Shown one piece after another: positions 30,300 to 41,663 of a DNA stretch of 64,000 nucleotides (the first letter of the stretch is position 1; each line of letters begins with the position of its first letter). Both the position numbers and the translations under genes were made by a program. The stretch lies in NCBI GenBank assembly GCA_964523105.1, contig CAZFZN010000024.1:1-64000 (forward strand). The letters run 5' to 3'. The notes under the pieces are model-generated. The model saw nothing but the letters and a program-made list of their open reading frames with translations. It was not told the DNA's origin and ran no database searches. Source of the stretch: V1-33 sp964523105 (GTDB lineage Bacteria > Verrucomicrobiota > Verrucomicrobiia > Verrucomicrobiales > V1-33).

Positions 30300-33200
30300 T
30301 CATGGCTCCGCGACGACACGGTAGCACCGCCGCACTTCCGCGGGCGCGACGATCCAGTCCACCGGCTCGTCGGCGGTGCGCGCGTTGCGGGAGCGGATGG
30401 TCGTCCAGACGGCGAGGTTGTCGCTGGCTTCGAGTCGGTAGCGGCGGTTGGCTTTCGCGGTGAAAACAATGTGCAGGCCGGCGGCGTCGGTGAGGGATGT
30501 TGCGGTGAAGGTGCTCGCGCCGTCCCGGGGATTGGTGTCGGCGGCGTATTCAGCGGCGTTGCTGCTGCCGTCATTGTCGGCGTCCAGGGCGGCGTCAGCG
30601 TTGTCGTCGGGATTCAGAGAGTTGTTGAGTTCCCAGTCGTTGGGAATGCCGTCGCCGTCGCGATCGGGATGCGGGATGAACTTCGTCTCCAGCAGCGCGC
30701 TCCAGACGGTGCCGTTCAGGACGCGGGCTTTGACCGTTTGCGTACTGGTCAGGGCAATCGGGGCTGAGTACGTCAGCGCGGCGGGGTTTTGCGCCCCGCC
30801 GAGCCGCCGCGGGTCGGTGCCGTCGAGCGTGTATTTAATGACGCCGGCACCGTTGCTGTGGCTGAGCGTCGCGGCAAAGCCAGGCAGATACCAGCCGCCG
30901 AACTGATTGATGACCGGCGCATTCAGCGAGGGGTAGAGATTGGCGTTACGAAATCGCTGCAGCGTCACGCCGTTGATTTGCGGCCAGTAGTTGGCGGCCA
31001 GCCAGTTCAAGTGGCCGAGCCATTCCACCTGACGGCGGTAGGGCTGGCCGGGATTCACCAGATTCGGCTGGTAGTCGCCCCAGCGGGCGCTCTCGGCGAC
31101 GATGGCTTTGTCGATCTCGGCCACGCGCGCGTCCCACCTGGATTTGGCCGCGGCGGTGGTGAGCGCGCCATTGTTGAAGAGATGGCGGTGGACGCGGTCG
31201 GCGAATCTCATGCGAAACTCCGGACTGCCCTGACGCAGCGCGTAGTAGGGCTGCGCGGGAGTATTGGCGGCGCTCACGTCGGTGCGCATGGCCGGATAAC
31301 TCTGCCAGCTGGTGCGCTCGTAGAGCACATTCACGCAACTGATCTCCTGGTCCCATGAGAACCAGTGGAAGCCGTCGTTCACGGCCGTGGTGTTGCGGCT
31401 GGCGCGTCCGGACCACCAGTTGTGATTCGGCCAGTCGTCCGCGCCGTGGAAGATGTGCAGCACCATGTAATCCATGAGGCTTTCGGCGTTGAGAAGAATC
31501 GGATAGAGCGGATTGCGCGTGCCGTCCGGGTTGTTGCCCATCATCTGCTGAAAAACAGCGTCGCTCGCGCTGCCGCTGCCCAGCGCCATCAACTGCTGCC
31601 ACGCCACGTAGTCGCCGTTTTTCAGCTCGGCGAAGTCCACCAGCACATCGTAATCGGACGCGCTGCCGCCGAGATGATCGGCCTGGAAATCTTCGTCAGG
31701 GTGTTCGCAGATGTTGTAGAGGCCCCAGTAGGTGCCGTTCAGATAAACGTGGCAGTAGCGGCCGTGTGCGGACGGCTGCCCCATCGCGATTTGCGAATCG
31801 CGCACCCATTGATCGCGAATGTAGCTGGCCCACGCGCGCGCCCAGCGCTGATAGCTCGCACCGCCGGGGCCAAGGCCCACCGGTCCCCATTCCGTGCAGG
31901 GAAACGTATCTGTGCTGCCGCCGCGGAGAATGAGTTGGTCGAACTGCTCCACGCTGCTGTCAGGGAAAAGCGGATGCCGGAGCTTCGTCTCGCCGTATTG
32001 CGAACGGAAGAACATCTTGAGACTGTGCTTGGGCGTGAAGTTCTTCTCGCGGCTGATGTTGCCGTGAATGGCGAGGCCGAAGTTGACGTGGAAGGCGTCG
32101 GTGCCGGACGGCTCCATCCATTCCGCGCTGGCCGCGCGCTCCCAGGCATCGCCGCGCGAGGTGCTGTTGGCGTAAATGCCGCCGCTGCCCCAAATGTCCT
32201 CCGGGCGTGTCGTGATGCTGAGCGTGGGAATGGCCAGCAGCGCATCGCGCACCGTGTAGCCCGGCTGCGCGCCGGTGACGATCCGCGCGTCCATCGTATA
32301 GTCGCCCGTGCCGCCGGGCCAGTTCACCGGTGCGGCCGCGGGCCGCTGCTGATTCGGCACATGGTCCACAAAAAGATAGGTGTGCGTGTCCACATTCGCC
32401 GGCCCAAGGTCGCTGCCAGGCACGAAGGCGGCGGCGCGGAGCGTGGTCGTAGTCGTGATGCTCACTGTAGCCGGCGATGTTGACTGCGTTCCATTGGTCA
32501 GGGTGGGAATGCCGCCGTCGGTCGTGGTGACGATGATTGCACCGGGCGTGGCGCAGGTGATGGTCACTGTCTGCGGCGTGTCGTAAAAGCCGCGGTTCGG
32601 CGAGAACTTCGTATCCGCCACGAAACCGGTGAAGCCGTCGCCATTGGGCGCGCCCGGCGTGGCGGCGGTGAAGTACCGGCCCGGCGCGGACTGACCGGTG
32701 ATGAGTTCCGGAAGCACGAGAAAGTCAGGATCGGCGGCGCTGGCATTGAGTCCCTGGATGGCGAGCACGTTCGTCCCCGGCACGAGCAGCGCCGCATAGC
32801 GCGAGACTTCGATTTCCTCCGCTGTCTGTGCCGCGCCGCCGGGGCGTGTGACTGTGGCCGCGGCGTTGAAAGACGGCGCGCCGGACGGGGCATTGCGGCG
32901 CGCGATTTCCGTGCCGTTGAGCCACGCCACGAAGCCGTCGTCATAGCGCATCCGCAGCACCAGCACATCGAGGCCCGCGGGATCAGCGACGGTGAAAGGA
33001 ATGCGCACCAGCGCACTCGCATTCACATTCCTCATGGAACTGCCAATATCCGTGCCGATCACCGGCGCCAGCGACGTGACATTCAGCGGTGTGGCCGTGC
33101 GCGCGGCCAGGGCGGCGATTTGAGAGGGCGAGAGCGCGGCGGCCCAGATGGCGAAGTCATCAATGAGTCCCTGATAGCCGCTGCCGCCGGCGCCATTGAC

Positions 33201-35588
33201 TGCGCCGATGTAGAGGCTGCGCAGGTTCATCATCGCGTCCGTGTTCGTGCCGAAGTGCAGCAGCGCGCCGTTCTGCCAGATTTCCTTCCGGTCGCCGTTC
33301 TTCTGCAGTACGTAGTGATTCCACTGGCCGCGCCAGTGCGCCGGATTCGGATCGCCGACCTGAATCCGCTGCCGCGCGCCGTCGCAGCAGCCCGCGGTGT
33401 CCCAGTAGATGATGCTGTCGCTCCACGGCACATGGGCATCGATGACGCGCGTGCCGCTGCCGTCAGGATTGCTGCCGCCGAGGAAGAGAAACGACGCCAC
33501 CGGCTGCGACGCCGCGCCGTAAATCCACGCGCTGACCGCCACCGCATTGCTCGCGGTGATGGCGTCGAACGCGCCGCTGTTCGCTCCCGGAATTGTCACT
33601 ACTCCATTCCCGGCGAAGTTCATCGCCCGGTCACCCGCTGCGCCGGTGTGCCCGCCGCCGCCGGCGGAATACGTCGCGTTCACCACCGTGCCTGTCAGGC
33701 CGCGCCCTGACGCATCGGCGGCCTGAGTGGGCACAGCGCTGTTGTCGAAGTTCCAGTAGCCGAGCGGGCCGTTGCCGTTCTGCCCGTTGCTCTGATCGAA
33801 GCCCGCGCCTGTCGTCGCCTGCGTCCATGCGCTGTCGTCAAAAGTTGCGGCCGTCCAGCCGGGCACGTCGGCCGATGGCACGAGCACCCTGGCCGCCGCT
33901 CCGGCAGCAAGGGCGGGCACCGCATGCAGCGTGCGCTCGGTGCCGTAGCTAACATTCTCGCGCTGCGGCGGATAATTCAGAATGCTGCTGGCTATGGTCA
34001 CGCCGTCCGGCTTCACGAGGAGCAAACTCTCGCCATCGGGATCGAGTTTGAAATTCGTATGCAGTTCCGCACCGGCCGTGCGGCGGTCTTTGCTGCTGGC
34101 AAAGACGACCACGCTCGTGCCCGCCGGCACAACCACCGGCGACGGGAATTGCCACTTGGTCAGTGCTCCCGGCGTGTCGGTGAGATACCAGCCGCCGAGA
34201 TTCACCGCGGTCGGACCCGGGTTGGTGATCTCGATCCAGTCCGGAGATTCGCCGTCTTCGTCCTCCAGACCACCTTTGTTCTCCGCCATGAATTCGGAGA
34301 TGTAAGGCCGCGGCGCGGGAAGAGATGTATCCAGTGTCACCTGCCACGGTGAGCCGGTGAAGGCATTCGCGCCGCCGTCCACGATGCCGTGCCCGGCGGC
34401 CCATGCGAATGTCACCATTCCGCTCGCCGGCTGCGTGAAGGCAAAGAGATAGGTCGCAGCCGACTGCGCCGTCACATTCACGCACGGCACGCCGTTCACC
34501 GTGAGGTCCGCAGCAGACACGCCAGTTACGTTTTCGCTGAACACCACCGTCGCCTGATAAAGCTCTGCCACGAGGTCGTCGGCCGGCGGATCCACCGAGG
34601 CCACGGAGGGCGGCGTGATGTCCTGCTCCGGCCCGAACGCCTCCAGTTCCGCAAACACCAGCGGCTCCGCCGCCACCGTTTCCACGCGGGCATAGCGCGC
34701 CATCACGGTGCCGGGAAAGTCCACCGTGATGTCGTACTGCCGTCCGCCCAGCACGGGCGTCTCGCGGCCCGCGTTCACCGTCTGCGACCAGACCTCGACA
34801 CTGGAGGCGTTGCGCAGCGAGAGCTTCAGGTTCGCGTTGTTGGTGAAGTCCGTGCGGTTGAAGAGCCGCAGCAGATCCACCTCCTGATTCACCGCCGCAC
34901 CATTGCTCAGATCCACCTGCCACGCGTCGCCCACGGCGGTGATGCCGCTGTGAAAAATCGGCCGGCCGGTGTGATTGTAGTCGCCGTCGATGATGCCGTC
35001 ATTCCCTGCATTCGGCGGCGTTCCATAAGCGCCTGGACTCGCCGCCGTGAATGGCTTGTTCAGTGCCAGATTCGACGGGATCGGATTCGACTGACCGTGA
35101 ATCTCCAGCTCGGCAAATGTCAGGAAATTCGGATTCACCGGTGTATCGGCACGGGAAATCCGGACGCGCCGCCCCACGGTCCCGCGCGGCGCCGTGGTGC
35201 CCCAGGGATGGTTTGCCGGCGTGCCGGCCAGGTCAATCTGATTGAAGACCTCGGTGCCTGCGGAGTTCGTGACCTGAATGCGAAGGTTCCTGACCGTACC
35301 CTGCGTCGCATCCGTCCGCGGCCAGAGCATCACGCGGTCGAGATAATAATCCTGCCCGAGGTCCACCTCCACCCACGGCGCGGCGTCCGGAGATGCCGAG
35401 TGCCACACCGAGCCATTGGCAAAGTTGCCGTCGCGATTCCCGTCGGTGATGTCCGCAGGTACCGAGCCGTGATCCGACGATGAAGCCGTGGCCGGTCTGC
35501 CCGCGGCAAGGTTGGAGGGAGCAGCACGAAGATTCGTTGCGAGAATCAGAGTTAGGGTCAGAACGGTGCGGGGGGGCATGGGTTTCAT
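30300..35588 (-). CDS. giant secreted CotH-kinase / lamin-tail / discoidin multidomain protein
   Basis: This encodes 1762 residues with a signal peptide (about 1-22; Met4 is an alternative start). Domains in order, approximate: F5/8-type C (25-165, NLAAGRPATASSSDHGSVPA), a second discoidin-like domain (170-315), an Ig-like domain (330-425), lamin-tail domain (430-540, PYISEFMAENKGG to DWIEITNPGP), LamG-like (620-840), a beta domain, a chitobiase-like segment (1035-1095), CotH kinase-like (about 1120-1560; DAFHVNFGLAIHGNISREKN, LKMFFRSQYGETKLRHPLFP, WFSWDQEISC), another chitobiase-like module, and Asp-rich calcium loops (DRDGDGIPNDWEL, DADNDGSSNAAEYA). Such giants are common in Verrucomicrobia and planctomycetes and are probably surface proteins. 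The CotH activity here is unproven. Confidence 0.88.
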   Translation of the reverse strand: MKPMPPRTVLTLTLILATNLRAAPSNLAAGRPATASSSDHGSVPADITDGNRDGNFANGSVWHSASPDAAPWVEVDLGQDYYLDRVMLWPRTDATQGTVRNLRIQVTNSAGTEVFNQIDLAGTPANHPWGTTAPRGTVGRRVRISRADTPVNPNFLTFAELEIHGQSNPIPSNLALNKPFTAASPGAYGTPPNAGNDGIIDGDYNHTGRPIFHSGITAVGDAWQVDLSNGAAVNQEVDLLRLFNRTDFTNNANLKLSLRNASSVEVWSQTVNAGRETPVLGGRQYDITVDFPGTVMARYARVETVAAEPLVFAELEAFGPEQDITPPSVASVDPPADDLVAELYQATVVFSENVTGVSAADLTVNGVPCVNVTAQSAATYLFAFTQPASGMVTFAWAAGHGIVDGGANAFTGSPWQVTLDTSLPAPRPYISEFMAENKGGLEDEDGESPDWIEITNPGPTAVNLGGWYLTDTPGALTKWQFPSPVVVPAGTSVVVFASSKDRRTAGAELHTNFKLDPDGESLLLVKPDGVTIASSILNYPPQRENVSYGTERTLHAVPALAAGAAARVLVPSADVPGWTAATFDDSAWTQATTGAGFDQSNGQNGNGPLGYWNFDNSAVPTQAADASGRGLTGTVVNATYSAGGGGHTGAAGDRAMNFAGNGVVTIPGANSGAFDAITASNAVAVSAWIYGAASQPVASFLFLGGSNPDGSGTRVIDAHVPWSDSIIYWDTAGCCDGARQRIQVGDPNPAHWRGQWNHYVLQKNGDRKEIWQNGALLHFGTNTDAMMNLRSLYIGAVNGAGGSGYQGLIDDFAIWAAALSPSQIAALAARTATPLNVTSLAPVIGTDIGSSMRNVNASALVRIPFTVADPAGLDVLVLRMRYDDGFVAWLNGTEIARRNAPSGAPSFNAAATVTRPGGAAQTAEEIEVSRYAALLVPGTNVLAIQGLNASAADPDFLVLPELITGQSAPGRYFTAATPGAPNGDGFTGFVADTKFSPNRGFYDTPQTVTITCATPGAIIVTTTDGGIPTLTNGTQSTSPATVSITTTTTLRAAAFVPGSDLGPANVDTHTYLFVDHVPNQQRPAAAPVNWPGGTGDYTMDARIVTGAQPGYTVRDALLAIPTLSITTRPEDIWGSGGIYANSTSRGDAWERAASAEWMEPSGTDAFHVNFGLAIHGNISREKNFTPKHSLKMFFRSQYGETKLRHPLFPDSSVEQFDQLILRGGSTDTFPCTEWGPVGLGPGGASYQRWARAWASYIRDQWVRDSQIAMGQPSAHGRYCHVYLNGTYWGLYNICEHPDEDFQADHLGGSASDYDVLVDFAELKNGDYVAWQQLMALGSGSASDAVFQQMMGNNPDGTRNPLYPILLNAESLMDYMVLHIFHGADDWPNHNWWSGRASRNTTAVNDGFHWFSWDQEISCVNVLYERTSWQSYPAMRTDVSAANTPAQPYYALRQGSPEFRMRFADRVHRHLFNNGALTTAAAKSRWDARVAEIDKAIVAESARWGDYQPNLVNPGQPYRRQVEWLGHLNWLAANYWPQINGVTLQRFRNANLYPSLNAPVINQFGGWYLPGFAATLSHSNGAGVIKYTLDGTDPRRLGGAQNPAALTYSAPIALTSTQTVKARVLNGTVWSALLETKFIPHPDRDGDGIPNDWELNNSLNPDDNADAALDADNDGSSNAAEYAADTNPRDGASTFTATSLTDAAGLHIVFTAKANRRYRLEASDNLAVWTTIRSRNARTADEPVDWIVAPAEVRRCYRVVAEP

Positions 35589-35894
35589 TTATCAGACGAC
35601 GACCCTGGACGGCAAGTTGTGCCGGAGGGAACTTGCCGCCCGCGATGGCGGATCGGAATGGTGCTTCCCATTCTGCAGTGCCGATAGGTCCGGATTCCCT
35701 CGCCGGCCGTTGCCATTCCCGCCGCCATCCGGAAAACGGAGCCCTGCGGATAAACTGCGTGCCACCGCCGGGATCATTCCGGATTGCCGGGCGATAGAAA
35801 CTCCGGAGGGGAACGGTAGTTTCCGGGCGTTTCCCGCCGGGCCCGGCGGCGGGCATTGCTTCATCGCTGGACCAATTCCAACAACAGTTATCCC

Positions 35895-37163
35895 ATGAGT
35901 CGCAGATTTCTCGTCATCACCTGCTGGATTGCGATTCCGGCCTTCACGTTTGCCCTCGGCTGGCTGGTCAAACCGGATCCCCGGGAGGGGCCGGTGCCCG
36001 CCCGTGATGCCGCAGCGGCGGCCGCAGCGGCCGGCCGCGGATCGACGTTCCGTCCCTCAGGGAAAACCGGCGGCCGTGACGGCAAGTCCGTGGAAGCGAC
36101 CGCCGGCAATTCCGCCCGGCTGACCTCCGCGGGCATTGAGGAACTGGGGCGCGCGTATCGCACGGCCACCGATCCCCTCGCGCGCCGGGAGGCGTTCGGG
36201 AAACTGATCGACGGCCTGACGGCGGAGAACGCCCTGGAGATTCGCAAACAGATTGAGCACCTCGACTCGAATGACCCTGACTTCCGCGATTTCCATTTCG
36301 CCTGGGGCAAGGTGGGCGCGATGGAGGCAGTAATCCACGGCACCAACACGGATAAACAGGACATGGCCCCGACTCTCGCCGGCTGGGCCAGTGCCAATCC
36401 GGAAGCGGCCAGGGCATGGTTTGAGGGGCTCGATCCGAAAAGCGACAAGTATGCCCGCAATGGGTATCTCAAAGAGGCGCTCGTCCATGGCCTCGCCATC
36501 GCCAGCCCCGGCGCGGCTTCCGATTATGTGATGGCGCTTGGGGCGGCCGGAGATTCCAATGCCAAACGGATGATGGGCATCATCGCTGACAAAGTCATGC
36601 AGTCCGGCGGGCCGGCCGCAGCGGCGACGTGGGCCTCCGCGTTGCCGGCCGGCGACCTTCGCGGTCACGCGCTTTTCGAAGTCGCCCGCGCCAGGGTGCG
36701 CGAGGATCCGGCATCCGCCGCGGCATGGGCCACGCAACTCGCCGGGGATCCCAACAGCGGAAACATCACTTCCGGCATCAGCATGGAATGGGGCTCGCGC
36801 GACGGCCCGGCGACCGTGCGCTGGCTGGAGTCCCTCGAGGGCGATCAAAGTGCCGCCTATGGCAGCGCCATCAGGAGTTGGGCAAGAACAGACCCGCTCG
36901 CCGCCAGTCAGTATGTTGCCGATATGACCCCTTCGTCCGGCCGCGATCAGGCGATCGGCGGCCTCGTCTCCTCACACCGCTGGGAGGAACCCGCCGCGGC
37001 CGTGATGTGGGCCGGACATATCAGCGATCCCAAACGCCGTGAAGAGGTGCTGACGCTTGCCGCCGAGGCCTACGTCCGCAGGGACCCTGCGGGTGCCGCC
37101 GCATGGCTCCCGGCCAGCGGCCTGCCCGAAGAAACTGTGCAGCGTTTGCAGAGGCGGAAATGA
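35895..37163 (+). CDS. membrane-anchored alpha-repeat protein (DPxAAxxW repeats), paralogue 1
   Basis: This encodes 422 residues from the ATG at 35895, which starts a membrane anchor (MSRRFLVITCWIAIPAFTFA); an upstream in-frame ATG at 35856 adds a polar tail that would spoil it. After a Pro/Ala/Arg linker the body is about eight helical repeats of roughly 35-40 residues with the signature A-x-x-x-P-x-x-A-x-x-W/Y, for example ANPEAARAWFEGL, REDPASAAAWATQLAG, RTDPLAASQYVADM and RRDPAGAAAWLPASG. This predicts an alpha-solenoid in the periplasm. The next gene (37244) is a diverged paralogue in tandem. No function is known to me; protein-protein binding is the usual role for solenoids. Confidence 0.78.
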   Translation: MSRRFLVITCWIAIPAFTFALGWLVKPDPREGPVPARDAAAAAAAAGRGSTFRPSGKTGGRDGKSVEATAGNSARLTSAGIEELGRAYRTATDPLARREAFGKLIDGLTAENALEIRKQIEHLDSNDPDFRDFHFAWGKVGAMEAVIHGTNTDKQDMAPTLAGWASANPEAARAWFEGLDPKSDKYARNGYLKEALVHGLAIASPGAASDYVMALGAAGDSNAKRMMGIIADKVMQSGGPAAAATWASALPAGDLRGHALFEVARARVREDPASAAAWATQLAGDPNSGNITSGISMEWGSRDGPATVRWLESLEGDQSAAYGSAIRSWARTDPLAASQYVADMTPSSGRDQAIGGLVSSHRWEEPAAAVMWAGHISDPKRREEVLTLAAEAYVRRDPAGAAAWLPASGLPEETVQRLQRRK

Positions 37164-37243
37164 CTGCGTTAGGCTCCCGGAAGTTCGTACAGGAAATTCC
37201 CGCGGCCGGACGTATGGTGCCGCTTTAACGATTTTTCCCCACG

Positions 37244-38542
37244 ATGAAAAAATCCGCTGCCACTCACCTCGTCTGGGCCTTGATCGCCGGAGCCGCGTGG
37301 TGGCTCGGCTCGCGACAACCGGTGGAGGAGGATCACGCTGCCTCCGGCCGCAGTGCCGCAGGCCGTTTAGCGATTCCGGAAAGGCAGGGGGCCGCCGTCC
37401 CGAAAACTCCCGGCGCCTCTGGAAGCACGGCGGAAGCAGCCTCCTGGCTGGACGAATGGCGCGGAGCCGGCGGCATCATTTCTCCGGAGCAGATGTCCGC
37501 CGCCGTCCTCGCGGCCCTGCGCGATCCCGACCAGGTCCGCGGGCTGCGGCATTTCACCCACCTGCTGGAGAACCTGACGCCGGAGAATGCCGCCGCCGCG
37601 GTAGAGACATTGAAGAGCAACGCCGGTGCCAGCGATTCCGGCATGTGGCTGGACATGCTTTGCTCCGCATGGGGCGCGAAGGACGGCGCGTCCGCCCTCG
37701 CCGCCCTCACAGAACGCAAGGACCGCGCAGCCGCCATGTCCGCATGGGCTGCCAGCGATCCTGCTGCAGCGCAGGCCTGGCTGGCAGGGCAATCCGCCAT
37801 TCCCATTCCTTATTGGAGAGAGACCAATCCTGACTGGAATGAGGATAAGCGCGACCTCCAGCGCAGTCTCGTCAGCGGTCTCGCCCGGCGTGATGTCAAC
37901 GCAGCGGAGACCTACATCGCCGCGCAGCAGGAGCGCGAGCGCGGCGATCTCGCCAGAGTCGTGGCCCGGGAAATGTTCCGTCGCGGCGGAGCCGAGGCCG
38001 GCGACTGGGCCGCGAGCCTCACTGACTCCACCATGCGCGGCGCGGCGCTGGAATTGGTGGCGCGCAAATACATGGCCGCTGTGCCCGCCGAGGGCGCCGC
38101 ATGGGCCGCGAGCCACGCCACTGCCCCTGACATGCGCGCCGCCGTGGGCCGCGTCGCCGACCGTATCGCCGAAAACGACGTGCTCGCCGCCTACGCCTGG
38201 ACGCAGCAGCTCCCGCCGGGTCCCGGGCAGCAGGAGGCCTATCAACAAGTCTTCAGCGAATGGGCGCGCCGCGATCCCGCAGCTTCCAGTCAGGAACTCC
38301 TGCGCATGACGCCCGGCCCCAACCGCGATCAGGCCATCCATTCCTGGTCCCGCCGGCTCGTCCATGAAGACCCCGCCAGCGCCCTCGCCTGGACCGACGC
38401 CATCAGCGACCCCGCCCAGCGCCTCGACTCCAGAATCGCCGTCGCCCGCGAGTGGCACTCCACCGCCCCCGAAGCCGCCGCCGCCTGGATCACCGCCAAT
38501 CTCCCCGCCGACGCTCAGGCGCGTGCTTTGCGCGGAGAGTGA
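37244..38542 (+). CDS. membrane-anchored alpha-repeat protein (DPxAAxxW repeats), paralogue 2
   Basis: This encodes 432 residues. The N-terminal anchor (THLVWALIAGAAWWLGS, about 7-23) leads to a linker and then repeats such as ASDPAAAQAWLAGQ, RRDVNAAETYIAAQQ, ENDVLAAYAWTQQLPPG, RRDPAASSQELLRM and HEDPASALAWTDAISD. The last three repeats align closely with those of the gene at 35895: PSSGRDQAIGGL corresponds to GPNRDQAIHSW, and HISDPKRREEV to AISDPAQRLDS. This shows tandem gene duplication. There are 80 bp between the genes and the same orientation, so they are probably one transcript. The C-terminus stops directly after a repeat. Function unknown. Confidence 0.78.
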   Translation: MKKSAATHLVWALIAGAAWWLGSRQPVEEDHAASGRSAAGRLAIPERQGAAVPKTPGASGSTAEAASWLDEWRGAGGIISPEQMSAAVLAALRDPDQVRGLRHFTHLLENLTPENAAAAVETLKSNAGASDSGMWLDMLCSAWGAKDGASALAALTERKDRAAAMSAWAASDPAAAQAWLAGQSAIPIPYWRETNPDWNEDKRDLQRSLVSGLARRDVNAAETYIAAQQERERGDLARVVAREMFRRGGAEAGDWAASLTDSTMRGAALELVARKYMAAVPAEGAAWAASHATAPDMRAAVGRVADRIAENDVLAAYAWTQQLPPGPGQQEAYQQVFSEWARRDPAASSQELLRMTPGPNRDQAIHSWSRRLVHEDPASALAWTDAISDPAQRLDSRIAVAREWHSTAPEAAAAWITANLPADAQARALRGE

Positions 38543-38655
38543 ATGACCGGTCTCAGAACGGCGCGGAACGCAAAATGGTGCGGGTCTTACCTCCGGCTAA
38601 CCCGCATGCAGTGAGGTCATCTGAAAAGTGAGCGCCGCGCGGACGGCCAACCCCT

Positions 38656-38896
38656 TGAAAGGAAAACAGAACCACAGATGGACCCGGCTGAACACGGATG
38701 CTCAGGAAGTTGGGTCCATGGAAATCCTCACTCCCGTGCGTGAATCCGGATTCATGCTTAAATCCGTGTCCATCAGGGTCCGTTTGGCTCATCAGTTAAG
38801 ATGAAATGTCCGCCGGTTTGCCTGCGGCTCTCTCGGCTGCGCTCCGGTTCACTTCGGTCGGCTGCGGTTTTCTGCCTCTCCACTCTTGTCTTCAGG
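38656..38896. repeat. dispersed palindromic repeat, copy 2 (non-coding gap 38543-38927)
   Basis: This is the second copy of the element at 3745-3953, with the same order of conserved blocks, including the identical 27-bp word at 38783-38809. It carries an extra stretch of about 30 bp near 38818-38850. It fills most of the 385-bp gap between the alpha-repeat gene and sucC; I see no gene in that gap. Confidence 0.8.
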
Positions 38897-38927
38897 CTTA
38901 CCAGCCGGGAAAAGCCGTCCCGCGCCG

Positions 38928-40115
<1,188 letters not shown>

Positions 40116-40243
40116 GGGTGGGAAAAGAGGCGCGAGGGTAGGAGGTCGCGCCGGGGCGTCAACCGGCGCGGCTGAACTTCCGCGTTCGCTCATGCGGCCC
40201 GGGCTTGCCGGCCCGGCAGTGCACCCGACAGCGGGGCCTCACC

Positions 40244-41596
40244 ATGAATGCTCTCCTCCGTCCGCTTACTTTCTGCCTCGCCATTTTCTGCACGCTCACC
40301 AAAGCGGAGGTGCCCGCGAAACCCAACGTGCTGTTTATTGCCGTTGATGACCTCAACCACTGGGTGGGGCATTTGCAGCGGAACAAACAAACGAAGACGC
40401 CGCATCTCGACCGCCTCGCCGCGATGGGCGTGAGTTTCACCCGTGCCTACTGCGCGGCGCCGGTGTGCAATCCTTCCCGCGCCGCACTGCTCAGCGGCAA
40501 GCGGCCCGGTACTACCGGCATCTATGACAACAACAATCCCTACGCCCGCGCCGTGGAGGCGGGCGATTCCCTGGTGATGCAATTCAAGAACGCCGGCTAC
40601 GAAACATTGGGCATGGGCAAGCTGTGGCATGGCGGTCTCGGATTCGCGGAACAATGGACGCAGACCGGCGGCAAAGAGCGCGCGGAGCGTGCCAGGGTGG
40701 AGAACAAAAGCATCGGCGCCATCAAGTTCGGCATCATGGAGGGCGGCGATGAAGGCGTGCCCGACACCGCCATCGCCGACTATGGCATCGCCGAACTGGC
40801 GAAAACGCACGAGCGCCCGTTCTTCCTGACACTCGGCTTCCATAAGCCGCACATGCCTTGGAACGTGCCGCGCAAATACTTCGACCTCCATCCGCTGGAT
40901 CAGATAGAACTGCCGCCGGTGCAGACAGGCGACCTCGACGACCTGCCGCCCGCCGGTGTGAAGATGGCAAAGGCCATGGGCGACCACGCGCGCGTAGTGG
41001 AGTCCGGCCGCTGGAAGGAGGCGGTGCAGGCTTATCTCGCGGCCATTTCCTATCTCGATGGGCAGGTGGGCCGCGTGCTGAACGCGCTGGAGAAGTCGCC
41101 TCACAAAGCGAACACCATCGTCTGCCTGTGGGGCGACCACGGCTGGCATCTCGGCGAAAAGGAGCACTGGCGGAAGTTCGCGCTGTGGGAGGAATCCACG
41201 CGCGCGCCGCTCCTCTGGGTGGTTCCCGGCCTCACCAAACCCGGCGGTCGCTGCGCCCGCACCGTGGACTTCATGTGCATCTATCCCACGCTCTGCGACC
41301 TCGCCGGAGTCAAGACGCCCTCACACATTGAAGGCGCAAGCGTTCGCCCGCTGCTGGCCGATCCCGCGGCGGCGTGGAATAAACCGGCGCTCACCACCTT
41401 CGGCCAGAACAATCACGCCGTGCGCTCGGAGCGCTGGCGCTACATCCGCTATGCCGACGGCGGCGAGGAACTCTATGATCATGACGTCGATCCTTACGAA
41501 TGGACCAATCTCGCCGCGAAGCCGGAGCACAGCGCGGTGAAGTCGGGTCTGGCGAAGTTTTTTCCCGCCGTGAATGCCGCCCCGGTGAAGCGATAG
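40244..41596 (+). CDS. secreted sulfatase (iduronate-2-sulfatase-like)
   Basis: This encodes 450 residues. The ATG at 40244 begins a signal peptide (MNALLRPLTFCLAIFCTLTK, cleavage near AEA). Type I sulfatase features are metal ligands in NVLFIAVDDLNHW (Asp35, Asp36), the modification motif Cys75-Asn-Pro-Ser-Arg79 for formylglycine, GMGKLWHGG, TLGFHKPHMPWNVP, LWGDHGWHLGEKEHW and RAPLLWVVPG. The Cys-type motif needs a formylglycine-generating enzyme, which is not in this window. Layout and sequence resemble iduronate/heparan-type sulfatases of PVC bacteria, used to strip sulfate from algal or animal glycans. The substrate is not determined. It is divergent from sucC by 128 bp. Confidence 0.93.
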   Translation: MNALLRPLTFCLAIFCTLTKAEVPAKPNVLFIAVDDLNHWVGHLQRNKQTKTPHLDRLAAMGVSFTRAYCAAPVCNPSRAALLSGKRPGTTGIYDNNNPYARAVEAGDSLVMQFKNAGYETLGMGKLWHGGLGFAEQWTQTGGKERAERARVENKSIGAIKFGIMEGGDEGVPDTAIADYGIAELAKTHERPFFLTLGFHKPHMPWNVPRKYFDLHPLDQIELPPVQTGDLDDLPPAGVKMAKAMGDHARVVESGRWKEAVQAYLAAISYLDGQVGRVLNALEKSPHKANTIVCLWGDHGWHLGEKEHWRKFALWEESTRAPLLWVVPGLTKPGGRCARTVDFMCIYPTLCDLAGVKTPSHIEGASVRPLLADPAAAWNKPALTTFGQNNHAVRSERWRYIRYADGGEELYDHDVDPYEWTNLAAKPEHSAVKSGLAKFFPAVNAAPVKR

Positions 41597-41663
41597 TCGC
41601 AACACCGGCCGCGGTTTTTCATTCCCAATTCAACCGCGGCCCGCCAGAATGCGCGCCCCTTCC

